Of a DNA stretch of 64,000 bases, positions 10,708 to 21,900 are shown piece by piece. The notes beneath the pieces were generated by a model that had not been told where the DNA came from, searched no databases, and worked only from the letters and a program-made list of their open reading frames with translations. Both the position numbers and the translations under genes were made by a program. Source of the stretch: Tolypeutes matacus (Eukaryota; Chordata; Mammalia; Cingulata; Chlamyphoridae); the NCBI GenBank assembly GCA_026826555.1, contig JAKSZT010032888.1, positions 41,067 through 105,066 of the forward strand, read 5' to 3'. Position 1 is the first letter of the stretch, and every line of letters starts with the position of its first letter.

Positions 10708-11140
10708 AGTTTTTTTTTTTTTTAATAAATTTTTAAAATTTTTAAAAAGATACTTAGTTTACATAAATGTTACACCAAAAATATAGGGATTCCCGTATGC
10801 CCCACCTCCCACACCTCTCACAACCTCCCACATAAACATCCTTCATTAGTGAGGCACATCACCTGCAATGGATATATACATCCTGGGACTTTGCCATTAA
10901 GAATGGACCATATCTCACATTGTAGACCACACTCTCTCCCACACAGTTTTGCATGTTATATGATGATATAAAATGACATATATCTGTCGTTGGTATGTCA
11001 CTCAAGACAATTCCCAAATCCCGAAAAAACCCCTGTGCTACAACTGCTTTTCCCTCTCCCTGCCCCCAGAGCCTCCAGTGCCCACTGGCTCCACATTAAT
11101 GTTGTAATTTCTTCCATTGCTTGACTCACAAAATCTTCAC
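10708..11140 (-). mobile_element. L1 3' UTR fragment, type A, antisense
   Basis: From a T-rich start, the sequence 'aaaagatacttagtttacataaatgttacacca', 'gggattcccgtatgccccacctcccac', 'cctcccacataaacatccttcattagtgaggcacatc', 'gccattaagaatggacca' is the reverse complement of the ends at 29700-29945 and 41150-41320. Several copies in this window share the same 3' terminus and A-rich tail, as expected for 5'-truncated LINE insertions. Assignment to an L1 3' UTR is inferred from this architecture. Confidence 0.7.
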
Positions 11141-11387
11141 CTCTAAAAAGGAAAGTAAGATATCTATGTTATAAGATAAATGGAGTATTAAGGAAAATAT
11201 GGTTGAAATGTATAGATTGGCATCTTACATAAATTTATATTTAACGAAGGTAACTATTTTTATTCTTAGTCCAAGGAATAAGACCTTACATTTATAAAAG
11301 TTGAGCCTGGGGAGGCAAAATAAGGCCAAGTTTCTACTAGGAGGAAGTGTAAGCTCAATGGGGTTGTCATTCAGGATCTTGCTAAAC

Positions 11388-11715
11388 CAGAGTTTCTTAA
11401 CCAGGGATCCACAGGCCGTCAAGGGGCTCCATGAACTTGAATTGAAAAAAAATTAACTTATTATCTTTATTTTCTCTGACCTCTAACTGAAATTTAGCAT
11501 TACCTTTACTTATGAATGTATGCAATAAATTACAGTGGTATTCATTTCATTTCACATTACAGTTGTTGCATAACTCAAAAAATCACTTATGCTCACCCAT
11601 ACTTAGAAATTACACTAGTTAAGTGTCATAAAACTATCTCCCACTACTTTCTGAGGGAGTCTGTGGTTTTCACTTGACTGGCAAAGTGGTCCATGGAACA
11701 AAAAAGGTGCTAGAT
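11388..11715. mobile_element. Probable hAT-type non-autonomous DNA transposon
   Basis: The left end 'gagtttcttaaccagggatccacagg' and right end 'gtggtccatggaacaaaaaaggtgctaga' look like the diverged ends of a small DNA transposon of the 'tttcttaacc ... ggttaagaa' type. The interior includes 'ctgacctctaactgaaatttagcattacctt' and 'acattacagttgttgcataactcaaaaaatcacttatgctca', phrases I have seen repeatedly in mammal genomes. The family name is not certain, and the right terminal repeat is eroded. Confidence 0.45.
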
Positions 11716-12180
11716 TAGCAACATGCCAGTGGGCACTACTTTGGAACTTATGCTCCCCAGTGGGACAGAGTTGTACTCATTTGCAGTGTCCCTACACATG
11801 GCTCTTCTGTCCCTTCTATTTGATCCTATAGTTAGTACTAGACTTGATAAGTGTATGTCCAAGAGACTTAAATATTTGAGTTGTCCCTGTGCCAGCTGGG
11901 CCTTGAATCTCAACAGATTGCAACACCTACTCTCCAGTTTATTGGACTAACTCAGGACAACTAACAAGGAGATGATGATCGACAATGACCATCCCAAGGA
12001 ACAGAGAGAGTCTGCAACTGCAAGCAAGATAGTCCTCTACATCTGTCCCATGGGATCTAAACCCCTTCTCAATTAGAGGTGGAGTGGACAACACCATCCC
12101 AGCATCTTAAAGATTGACTAATGATTGATGGACTGTAGTAGACTTATCGTTGTTCTACAATAGACTTATTGTTATTCTAG
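11716..12180 (+). mobile_element. L1 3' UTR fragment, type A, internal portion
   Basis: Parallel to 29100-29540 and 40490-40940: 'ccagtgggcactactttggaactt', 'tgtcccttctatttgatcctatag', 'caacacctactctccagtttattggact', 'tagaggtggagtggacaacaccatcccag'. It lacks the terminal 'gatatagggcatttt ... taacatttatgtaatct' part, so it is truncated at both ends. More diverged than the other two sense copies. Confidence 0.7.
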
Positions 12181-12549
12181 TAATAAAAAAGGGAAAGAAA
12201 GTCACTTAAGCAAGAAGCTGAAATCAAGGAAATCCAGAAGATAAGGGAGAGATTAGGAGAAATTGCCATTTGTCTTTTCAAGTGGCAGAAGAGCCAAAGA
12301 TCATCAGCAGTCAGTTTTGGGGAAGAAAGCATCATCTTGATGATGGCTGGATTTGAAAGCAAATAAGTTCATCTTGTATAAGCCAATCTATTTCATGGTA
12401 TGCATTTTGAGCAGCTTAGGAAACAAAAACAATCCCCAAGGGAAGAACAAACTATTTTGTTGACTGCTCTATCTCCTGCTTATTGAACATATTAGTTCCC
12501 CATAACTAATTGGTAGTCAGTAAAAATCTCTTAGATTAATAAATTGATA

Positions 12550-13425
12550 GTTGCCTTCATATTTTAAATCTATTTATCCCACAGCACTGTCCACTTCTAA
12601 TCTAGCTCAAAATATTCAAAAAATAATCCGCATTTAAGTGGACTTAATTGGTTCTGTATGCCATAGACTAATAAGAATAAAGAGTAAATAAAGGACTCAT
12701 TCCAAAGACTTCAAATCCATCTTGAATTTGAAATAAATTGCAGTTCATAAGGAAATGTGAAATAAAAGGCACAAAAATACCAGAGCCAATCAGACTAAAG
12801 CATCCCATATAAAATGGTTTCTCAAGATGTGTCTTCCCCTATATCAGCAGTAGTCCCTTCACTGGGAGCAATCAAAATTCCCCTATACTAGTTGTCCTAT
12901 TTCATAAAAGTATTGGGTCCTTCTGGCACATGAAAATCAGCATTAGGGAGTAAAAATATCATCTCCTAATAGTCTGGACAGAACAGAGTAAAACCATTAG
13001 AGTAAAAAAACATGTCACATTATTTTGTCCCTTAGTTTTCTTCACTGTGGAAGTAAAATTTTGAGGGTCCCAGACTGAATTTCTAGTTCTAGATACACCA
13101 TTGAATGGCACCCTAATTTAAATGAAAAGATATGAGTGTGTGAGTGTATGACTATGGTATGTGTGTGTTTGACACAGCAGTGATCCTTTGAGTGATCCTA
13201 ATTTCAGTACAGGACATGGACAGAGCAAAATGCTCAGGTGGCCCTGGTCCCAAGCACTCATGCTTGCTCTGAAAAATGAGTCCCTGAAATTGCATTTTTT
13301 CCTCCCCTCTGACATTTGGCCTGCCTTTGCCAGACACAATATATGTATTTTCTCAACACCCTTTGGGAATCATTCCATGACAGCATGCAGAAATATTTAC
13401 CTCAGTCTCAAAGCCTAAATTAAAT
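12550..13425. repeat. Duplicated segment, copy 2 of 2
   Basis: Paralogue of 8160-8960 (see that entry). It carries a single 'atttgaaataa' unit and extra sequence near 12770-12830. Its right edge abuts the OR9G-like fragment at 13426, whereas copy 1 has no OR sequence at its right edge (after about 8960). The OR was therefore cut at, or recombined into, the duplication boundary. Confidence 0.7.
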
Positions 13426-13665
13426 TCCCCAGGACATCAGGATTTTGGTCTGATACCAAAATACAGGATACTAGAAGTCCAAAAATAGCATGTTCCCAGT
13501 GAAGAAATACATGGGTGTGTGTAGTTGAGAATCTGAATGGTTCAGAGGAATCAGGTTGCTGTTTCTCATACTCCGAGCACATGACTAATGAGGAAGATGA
13601 AAAAGAGTACGCTGTAACCAAAAGTCAGCTGTGATCCCTAAAAAGGATGAACTCTTTTACATGGT
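13426..13665 (-). pseudogene. Olfactory receptor pseudogene, OR9G-like N-terminal fragment
   Basis: Minus-strand reading gives E-F-I-L-F at the N-terminus, a TM1 'SVLFFIFLISHVLGV' followed by TGA, then 'LNHSDSQLHTPMYFFTGNML' and 'FLDF', a TAG, 'YPVFWYQTKILMSWG', and then an abrupt end at about 13426. The LHTPMYFF and FLDF(W)Y wording parallels the OR9G4-like pseudogene at 3233-3290, so this is probably a second OR9G relative. It has at least two nonsense codons and frameshifts near TM1, and only about 80 of 310 codons survive. The loss of everything after TM2 coincides with the start of the duplicated segment 12550-13425. Confidence 0.8.
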
Positions 13666-13719
13666 AAAATTTTCTGACATTGACTTTAGATTTCCACGAT
13701 CCCTGTTTGTGAAAATATT

Positions 13720-13885
13720 AATTAGTAGGTGATGTCAATTATGACAAATGTGCCACATTAATGTAAAATATTATTAATAGGGGAAAAATGTCAGTATGAG
13801 AGAGTGTGGGGTATATGGGAATCCCTTATACTTTCAATGTAACTCCTATAATTTAAGACTTCTTTAAAAATAAAGTTTATAATAT
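13720..13885 (+). mobile_element. L1 3' end fragment
   Basis: The string 'gccacattaatgtaaaatattattaataggggaaaaatgtcagt', then 'gtggggtatatgggaatcccttatactttc', then 'gtaactcctataatttaagacttctttaaaaataaag' has the order of an old L1 3' terminus (polyadenylation signal-like AATAAA at the end). Confidence 0.6.
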
Positions 13886-15025
13886 GAACAAAAATGAGTG
13901 CCATGAATTAAAATACTGGTATCTTGGTCTTCCCATCATTTGTGTATTTAGATCACTAAAATAAACCAATTGACACACATACATTGCTCATGGTGATCCA
14001 TGTTTATGCTGAATTCAGTGGTATTCCTTTCTGCATAGGTGGGGAATCGGTTTTGTACTTCTTTCTTAAGATCCTAGTTACGATGCCATTACATAGTGTC
14101 TGTTACTTTCTGTTTTTAATTTAATTTTCTTTCTTTTGCTGAAAGGACAATGTATGTATCATCTTCTGATTGCACTTAGGGCAATTGGAACCATGTAAAT
14201 GATATTAAATAAAGAGTTTGAAAGGATGTTCTGATTCTTTTCAGATATTTGAATACTTTCTTCTGTTCCATAGAATAACAGAGAAGCATTATCTTATTCT
14301 TATTGTATTTTAGAATACGTTTTGAATTTTACTCAACTATATTATTATTATTCCTTAAAGGCAATAACTATATTTTATTCAACTTTTTAATACCCAAAAC
14401 TAAGCACAAAGTTTGGAATAAAGTGGAATATGAGAAATTGTTGTTTAAAATACTAGATCTACTTAGATATTTGGAATCACTGCTATCCAGTGATGTTCAA
14501 ATAAACCCAGGATAGAACTGAAAATATTAATTGATGGGTAATTGATTTCATGTTATTGGTTGAATGTTCTACAAAATTAAGAGCTAGAAAAACACTGCCT
14601 CTATGCTCTTGATTGGATAAGTTATGGAACCCAGACTTTGAGACTCCTCTTCCCTTGAGAGTCAAAGCAGGAGAGTGAACTGTTGTTAGCAATGGAGAAA
14701 GCAATGCTTTTGGCTTAGCCTTAGGTTCATATCTTTAAAAAAGTCTCTTAAGTTAGAAAAAATTCTTACCTTGCCCATTTTGTCAGCCAATGGGACCTAA
14801 TATTGAGCTAGAAAAATTGAGTATGATCATTTGAAACTGTTCTTACTTGATGAAAGAAAATTTAGCTCCACCAGAGTGATAAGAATCTAAATTATCATTT
14901 AAAAATTACCATAATTATGTTAAGGTAGAAGTTTTTCATAATGACTGAAAAAGTATTGGAAAGAGTAACATTTCATTTTCTGTTATAATTCAGAGCTGTC
15001 AGGAGCTAAGTTCGTGGATTTTTTA
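13886..15025. other. No recognised feature
   Basis: AT-rich sequence with several short open frames lacking any motif. Confidence 0.45.
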
Positions 15026-15029
15026 TTTT

Positions 15030-15370
15030 TTAAGAAGGTTTAGATTACACAAATGTTACTTAAAAAATGTATGGGATTCCCATAGTCCCCACCCCCCACC
15101 CTCCCTCACTTTTCCACGTTAACAACATCATTCATTAGTGTGGTACATTTGTTACAATTAATGAACATATATTGAAGCATTGCTACTAACCATGGAATAT
15201 AGTTTACATTCTGCCCCGTACAATTTTATAGGTTATGACAAAATGTATAATGGTCTGTATCTGTCATTGCAATGTCATGTAGGAAATTTTCAATGTCCCC
15301 AAATGCCACATGTTACACCTCTTCATCACTCTCCCTCCCCTCAGAACCTCTGTTGGCCACTAAGTCCATT
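15030..15370 (-). mobile_element. L1 3' UTR fragment, type A, antisense
   Basis: The sequence 'tagattacacaaatgttac', 'gggattcccatagtccccaccccccac', 'acatcattcattagtgtggtaca', 'ggtctgtatctgtcattgcaatg' is the same 3' terminus as at 10730-11130 and 36070-36420. Confidence 0.7.
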
Positions 15371-15379
15371 TATGTTTTT

Positions 15380-16475
15380 GTTTTTTAGAATTTTTAAATA
15401 ATTTATTGAAGTATGTCACTTATACATGAACATATGTAAACAATAAGTGTATAGCAATAGTTATGAACTTACAAAACAAACATACATAACATCATACAGT
15501 GTTCTCATACCTCACCCTACCACCAATACCTTGCGTTGTTGTTAATCATTTTTAACTAATGATTAAACAGCATCCTCAAAATATTATTACCACCCACAGT
15601 ATTTTCCGCCAACACCCTATCATTATTATTTATATCATTTATACATGAACATACATAAACAATAAGTGTATAGTAAAAGTTGTTAACTTACAAAGCAAAC
15701 ATTCATAACATCATACAGAGGTCCCATGCATCAACCATCCGCCAACACTTTGTATTGTCGTGAGATATTTGTTACAAATTATGAAAGAATATTGTCAAAA
15801 TCTTACTACTAATTATAGTCCCTATCTTACATTTGGTGTATTTTTACCCCAACCTACCCTATTATTATTTTTTAAATATATTTTTATGACAGAAGTTGTA
15901 AACTTACAAAAAATCATGCACATGTGCAGAATTCTCAAACATCACCCCATTATCAACACACCACACAGTGGTGGAACATTTATCACAGATTATGAGACAG
16001 TACCATCTGATTATTACCAAGTCCACAGCATATATTTGGAACACATTTTCCATAGGTCCCCATTATCAACACAGTACATCTTTGGCATAGATGCAAGAAT
16101 ATTACATTATTACTGTTAACCACAGTCCATAGGTCACTCCAGTTGTAATTTTCCCATGCTTCTCCATATTCCCACCACCCTGCCGTAGTGATGTACATCT
16201 GCTCTAGCTCACAAAGGACACTTGCATCTGTGCCATCAACCACATTTCTCATCCACCTCTGGGTTTTCTGTGCCATTCAGTCCCTAAATTATTCTCTAGC
16301 TTTCTGTCAATTGGCATTTACATTCCTAGATTACCATTTTCAGCCACTTCCCCATTTATAAACCAACTGTTACTCACTATAATGTGTCACCATCAACTCT
16401 GTACATTCCACACTTTTACAGTAAAGTTAATTAAAAGTTCTACATACATTAAATATCAGTAGTCCATCTCAGTCC
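15380..16475 (-). mobile_element. L1 3' UTR, type B, antisense, with ~217-bp units
   Basis: Three degenerate tandem units are marked by 'gttatgaacttacaaaacaaacatacataacatcatacag' (about 15460), 'gttgttaacttacaaagcaaacattcataacatcatacag' (about 15679) and 'gttgtaaacttacaaaaaatcatgcaca' (about 15895), spaced about 219 and 216 bp. Upstream on the minus strand it runs into L1 ORF2 coding sequence (16476-16680), which ties this repeat to an L1. Single-unit copies recur at 35690-36010, 57425-57650 and 63310-63580. Confidence 0.7.
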
Positions 16476-16680
16476 TCCTCTTATCTCCTTTAAGAATCCA
16501 CCACCTACCACCAGGTCTTGAGGATATTTTCCTATATTTTCTTCTAGAAGCTTTATGGTTCTTGCTTTTGATTTAATTTTTGTATAAGATGTGAGATAGG
16601 GGTCCTCTTTCCTTCTTTTGCTATGGATATCCAGCTTTCTCAGCATCATTTGTTAAATGGACTGTTCTGAATGAACCAGG
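16449..16680 (-). pseudogene. L1 ORF2 C-terminal fragment, antisense
   Basis: Minus-strand translation gives '[20 protein letters not shown]' followed by '[20 protein letters not shown]' and 'VGGGFL'. These parallel the plus-strand L1 at 21770-21930, which has [25 protein letters not shown] and VGGGFLD. This part of ORF2 lies C-terminal to the reverse transcriptase. The remaining roughly 100 codons of a full ORF2 are missing before the 3' UTR begins. It belongs to the minus-strand L1 of 15380-16680 and lies head-to-head against the 5' end of the next L1. Confidence 0.8.
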
Positions 16681-16689
16681 TGGGTTTGA

Positions 16690-17890
16690 CAGGCTAGTCA
16701 AAAATCACTTGACCATAGATGTGGACTAAGACACAGGAATCTCTACACCAGAAAAATAGCTATAGGACAAGCTGGAACAGTCCCGAAAAAGATCTTCTAG
16801 GGTTTAGGACAGCAGGTGCAGGCTGCACATCACCCAGAGGAAAGAGGGACAGAAGAGGGAAATCGTGACAACGGAACCATAAGTTGGAAGTAGCAGCTTC
16901 TGCTGCTGCCAGCACCCTCCCCCACACTCTTCATAATTCTTGGTCCTCTGGGCCTGCGACCACAGACAAACGGGGCTCCAGGGATCTACCACTCATGTAA
17001 AGGGGAGAGAGAGGGACACAGCCTTAGGATGACTCAGGTTCTGACCTGTAAATTTGGGCTGCGGAGCCCCACGGACCCTTCCACATGGTGGTTTGCCCTA
17101 GTTTGCCCTGGGAGCCTAGGAAGGACTGGAGAAATCCAACCCTCGCAACCTCCCTCTCTTCTAGCCTGGACTAATTGTTGAGGACTCCACGGGAGAGGGA
17201 AGAGAGAGCCTGGTACTGACCCTGCTTTTGACTCCCAGTTTTGGACTGCCCTGTTCAGAGAGCCCTTCCAGGCCGGGTGGGGTGGCACCATTGTTTGCCT
17301 TGGAGCCTGCAAGGGGCTAAAGACATACAACCCCCCCAATCTCTTCCTCTACTAACAGGGACTGATTGTTGAGGATTCAGAAGGGAGTGGAAATATTTCC
17401 TAGCTGGGAAAAGGGGGCACTATGAGAGAAGTCTGGAGAACTGTCAGAAAGTTTTAATTACAAGGCTCTTAGACCCCAGACAGGAAGTTCTATCACATTG
17501 ATCTGGTGTGTGTCACAACAAATACATTCCAACCCGGCATTGAATTGAGAGCTGCCAACAAGTGCCATCTCCTGGCAGACCAAGGAAGTGCACGTAAGAA
17601 AATTAATAAGTAAGAGAGGCTTTTCCTGGCCTCTATAGCCTCCCTGCCCAAGGCCCTAGGAAATGACTCTACAACCAATTACTGGGTCCAGTGCCCAGTT
17701 TTGAGCAACCAGCAGAACAATCCTAACAACCAAGGTTGAGCAAAAATCAAAGAACTGTGTTAACTCACAGCCTTCTGCCACTAAAACCCCATAAAAGAGA
17801 AAGAGATAGAGCATCTATGTAAAATACAACCTAACCAGATGCCTAAGCACCAGCAAAAAATTTATAAGCCATACTAAGAAAATAGAAGAC
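16690..17890 (+). promoter_or_regulatory. L1 no. 1 5' UTR / internal promoter region
   Basis: About 1.2 kb of markedly higher GC content than the surroundings, immediately before the ORF1 ATG and containing no long reading frame of its own. The position and composition are those of an L1 5' UTR, which carries the element's internal RNA polymerase II promoter. No individual factor sites can be assigned by eye. Confidence 0.65.
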
Positions 17891-18791
17891 ATGGCCCAAG
17901 AAAATGAATACAGCAAAGTCCCAGAAGAAATGCAGAATTTGAGAGAACTAATCAGTGAGATGAGCACAAATTTCCAAAATCAAATTAATGAGATGAAAGA
18001 GAATATAGTTAAAGAGATAAATGACATCAAGAAGTCATTGAGCGAATGCAAAGAAGAATTTGAAATCCTGAACAGAAAATTAACGGAGTTCATGGAGATG
18101 AAAGACACAATAGGTGAAGTCAAAAATACATTTGAGGCATACTACAGCAGACTCGAAATCATAGAAGAAAGAATAAGTGATACTGAAGACAGAGCAGCTA
18201 AAATTGAAGAGAGAAAAGAACAGAGAGAGAAAAGAATGGAAAAAATTGAGCAGGGGCTCAGAGAGTTGAATGATAGCACAAAACACAAGAACATACTTAT
18301 CATGGGAGTTCCAGAAGGGGAAGAGAAAGGAAAAGGGGCAGAAAGAGTATTTGAGGAAATAATAGCTGAAAATTTCCCAACTGTCACAAAAGAAATGAAC
18401 TTACATGTCCAAGAAGCACAACGTACCCCAATGAGAATAAATCCAAATAGACCTACGCCAAGACACATATTATTCAGAATGTCAAATGTAAAAGATAAGG
18501 AGAAAATTCTCAGCAAGAGAGAAGCAAACGATCACGTACAAAGGATGTCCAGTAAGACTTAGTGCAGATTTCTCTTCAGAAACCATGGAGGCAAGAAGAC
18601 AGTGGTATGATACAATTAGGAAACTGAAAGAGTAAAACTGCCAGCCGAGAATTCTTTATCCAGCAAAACTGTCCTTCAAATATGAAGGTGAATATAAAGT
18701 ATTCACAAACAAACAGAAACTAAGAGAGTTTGCAAAAAAGAATCCTCCTTTGCAGGAAATATTAAAGGAAGCCTTAGAACCTGAAAGATAA
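17891..18791 (+). pseudogene. L1 ORF1 (RNA-binding protein), broken
   Basis: L1 ORF1p is a trimeric nucleic-acid chaperone that coats the L1 RNA. The ATG at 17891 opens a 223-codon frame: an N-terminal coiled coil rich in E/K/L heptads (residues about 10-130, e.g. 'MREL..'-type repeats and 'EERISDTEDRAAKIEERKEQ'), then the RRM-like domain (residues about 138-210, with 'NILIMGVPEGEEKGKG'). The frame is lost near 18535-18560. The C-terminal domain continues in another frame as T-Y-K-G-C-P-V-R-L-S-A-D-F-S-S-E-T-M, hits TAA near 18633, then reads 'QPRILYPAKLSFKYEGEYKV' to 'LKEALEPER' and TAA at 18789-18791. So it has one frameshift and one nonsense codon. Full length would be near 300 residues. 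Confidence 0.9.
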
Positions 18792-18905
18792 AGATAGGAG
18801 AGAGAGGCTTGGAGGAGAGTATAGAAGAAAGAAAAGCAGAAAGGATAACCAAAAGAGTAAAAAGCGAGACAAAAATAAGATGCCATATGAAAACCAAAGA
18901 ATAAA

Positions 18906-21900
18906 ATGGAGGAAATAAATAGTGCATTTTCAGTAATATCATTGAATGTGAATGGATTAAATTCCCCAATCAAAAGATACAGGCTGACAGAATGGATAAA
19001 AAAAACATGAGCCATCCGTATGCTGCTTAAAAGAAACTCACCTCAGACCCAAGGATACAAACTGGCTGAAAGTAAAAGGTTGGAAAAAGATACTCCACAT
19101 GAATAGTAAAAAGAAAAGAGCAGGGGTAGCTATACTAATATCAGACAAAACAGAGTGCAAATGCAAAAAAGTGATAAGAGATGTGGAACGCCATTATATA
19201 GTAATAAAAGGGACGATCCTCCAGGAAGATATAACTGTAATAAATATCTACGCACCTAACCAGGGTGCCTCAAAATATATAGGACAAACTCTAGCAAAAC
19301 TGAAGTGAGAAATAGACATTTCTACAATAATCGTTGGAGACTTCAACACCCCTCTCACATCATTAGATAAAACCAGTAGACAGAAGACCAACAAGGAAAC
19401 AGAGAACTTGAACAATATGATAAACAAGTTAGACCTAACAGACATATACAGAACACTGCATCCAAACTCAGGGGGTTATACATTCTTCTCAAGTGCCCAT
19501 GGATCTTTCTCCAGGATAAACCACATGTTAGGCCACAATACAGCTCTCAATAAATATAAAAAGATTGAAATTGTACAAAGCACCTTCTCAGATCATAATG
19601 GAATGAAACTAGAAAACAATAACAGACAGGAAAAAAGTAAATTTGCAAATGTGTGGAGACTGAACACTCCTAAATATAGGTGGGTCCAAGAAGTAATTGG
19701 ACCCACACACTCCTAAATATTCGGTGGGTCCAAGAAGAAATTACAAGTGAAATCAGTAAATATATTGAGACAAATGAAAATGAGAACACAACATATCAAA
19801 ACTTATGGGATACAGCAAAGGCAGTCTTGAGAGGTAAATTTATAGCCCTAAATGCCATATTAAAAAACAAGAAAGAGCTAAACTCAAAGATTTAACTGAA
19901 CAACTTGAGAAACTAGAAAAAGAACAGCAAACCAATCCCAAAGCAAAGAGAAGGAAAGAAATAATAAAGATTAGAGCAGAAATAAATGAAAATGAGAACA
20001 GAAAAACAAGAGAGAAAATCAACAAAACCAAAAGCTGGTTCTTTGAGAAGATCAATAAATTTGACAAACCCCTCTCTAGACTAACAAATAAAAAAGAGAG
20101 AAGATGCAAATAAATACAATCAGAAATGAAAGGGGGGAAATTACAAATGACCTCACAGAAATAAAAAGAATCATAAGAGGATATTAGGAGAAACTATATG
20201 CCAACAAACTAGACAACCTGGATGAAATGGACAAATTTCTAGAAACTCATAACTAACCTACACTGACACAAAAAGAAATACAAGAACTTAACAAGCCAAT
20301 CACAATTAAGGAGATTGAATCCGTCATCAAAAATCTCCTAGCAAAGAAAAGTCCAGGACCAGATGGCCTCATAGGGGAATTCTACCAAGCATTTCTAAAA
20401 GAATTAACACCAATCCTGTTTAAACTCTTCCAAAAAATTGAAGAGGACGGAAAATTACCCAACGCATTTTATGAAGCCAACATCATCCTAATACCAAAGC
20501 CAGATAAAGATTCCACAAGAAAAGAAAATTAGAGACCAATCTCTCTAATGAACATACATGCAAAAATTCTCAACAAAATACTTGCAAATCAAATCCAACA
20601 GCATATCAAAAGACTTATACATCATGACCAAATGGGATTTATTCCTGGTATGCAAGGCTGGTTCAACATAAGAAAATCAATCAATGTAATACAGCACATT
20701 AACAAATTGAAGGAAAAAAAACACATGATCATCTCAATAGATGCAGAAAGGCATTCGACGAAATCCAACATCCTTTTTTGATAAAAATACTTCAAAAGAT
20801 AGGAATAAAAGGAAAATTCCTCAATATGATAAAAGGCATATATGAAAAACCCACAGCCAACATCATACCCAATGGGGAAAGGTTGAAAGCTTTCCCCCCT
20901 AAGATCAGGAACAAGACAAGGATGCTCACTGTCACCATTGTTATTCAACATTGTACTAGAAGTTCTAGCTAGGGCAATTAGACAAGACAAAAAAATTAAA
21001 GGTATCCAAATAGGAAAAGAGGAAGTAAAACTCTCACTGTTTGCAGATGACATGATCCTGTATTTAGAAAATCCTGAAGTATCCACATCAAAGCTATTTG
21101 AACTAATAAATGAGTTCAGCAAAGTGGCAGGATACAAGATCAACACGCAAAAATCAGTAATGATTTTGTACACCAGTACTGAACAATCTGAGGAAGAAAT
21201 CAGGAGGAAAATTCCATTTTAATAGCAACAAAAAGACTCAAATACCTAGGAGTTAATTTAACCAAAGAAGTACAGGACCTATATGCAGAAAACTACAAAA
21301 CAATGCTAAAAGAAATTTTAAAAGACCTAAACAAATGGAAAGACATTCTGTGTTCATGGATTGGAAGAATAAATATCATGATGATGTCAATCTTGCCCAA
21401 ACTGATTTATAGATTCAATGCAATACCAATCAAAATCCCAACAGCTTACTTTACAGAATTAGAGAAGGCAATTACCAAATTCATCTGGAATGGTAAGTGC
21501 ACCCGAATAGCTAAAAGTATTCTAAGAAAGAAGAACAATGTGGGAGGAATTTCACTGTCTGACCTTGAAATATATTACAAAGCTACAGTGGTCAAAGCAG
21601 CATGGTACTGACATAAAGATAGACATATTGATCAGTGGAATAGAATTGTGAATCCAGAAATATACCCTCACCTATACAGTCAACTGGTTTTTGAAAAACG
21701 TAACAAGCCAACACTAATGGGAAAAAACAGTCTCTTCAACAAATGATGTTGGGAGAACTGGATATCTATAACCAAAAGAATGAAAGAGGACCCCTATCTC
21801 ACCTCCTATACAAGAATCAACTCAAAATGGATTAAAGATCTAAATATAAAAGCCAGGACCATAAAACTACTAGAAGAAAATGTAGGGAAACAACTCAAGA

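Noticed and set aside
18142..18516. Hydrophobic minus-strand open frames opposite L1 ORF1 and ORF2 (for example 18142-18516, 18656-19015, 24165-24701).
   Set aside because: They are antisense reflections of the A-rich, Lys/Glu-rich L1 coding strand, which automatically gives Phe/Ser/Leu-rich frames. No independent motif.
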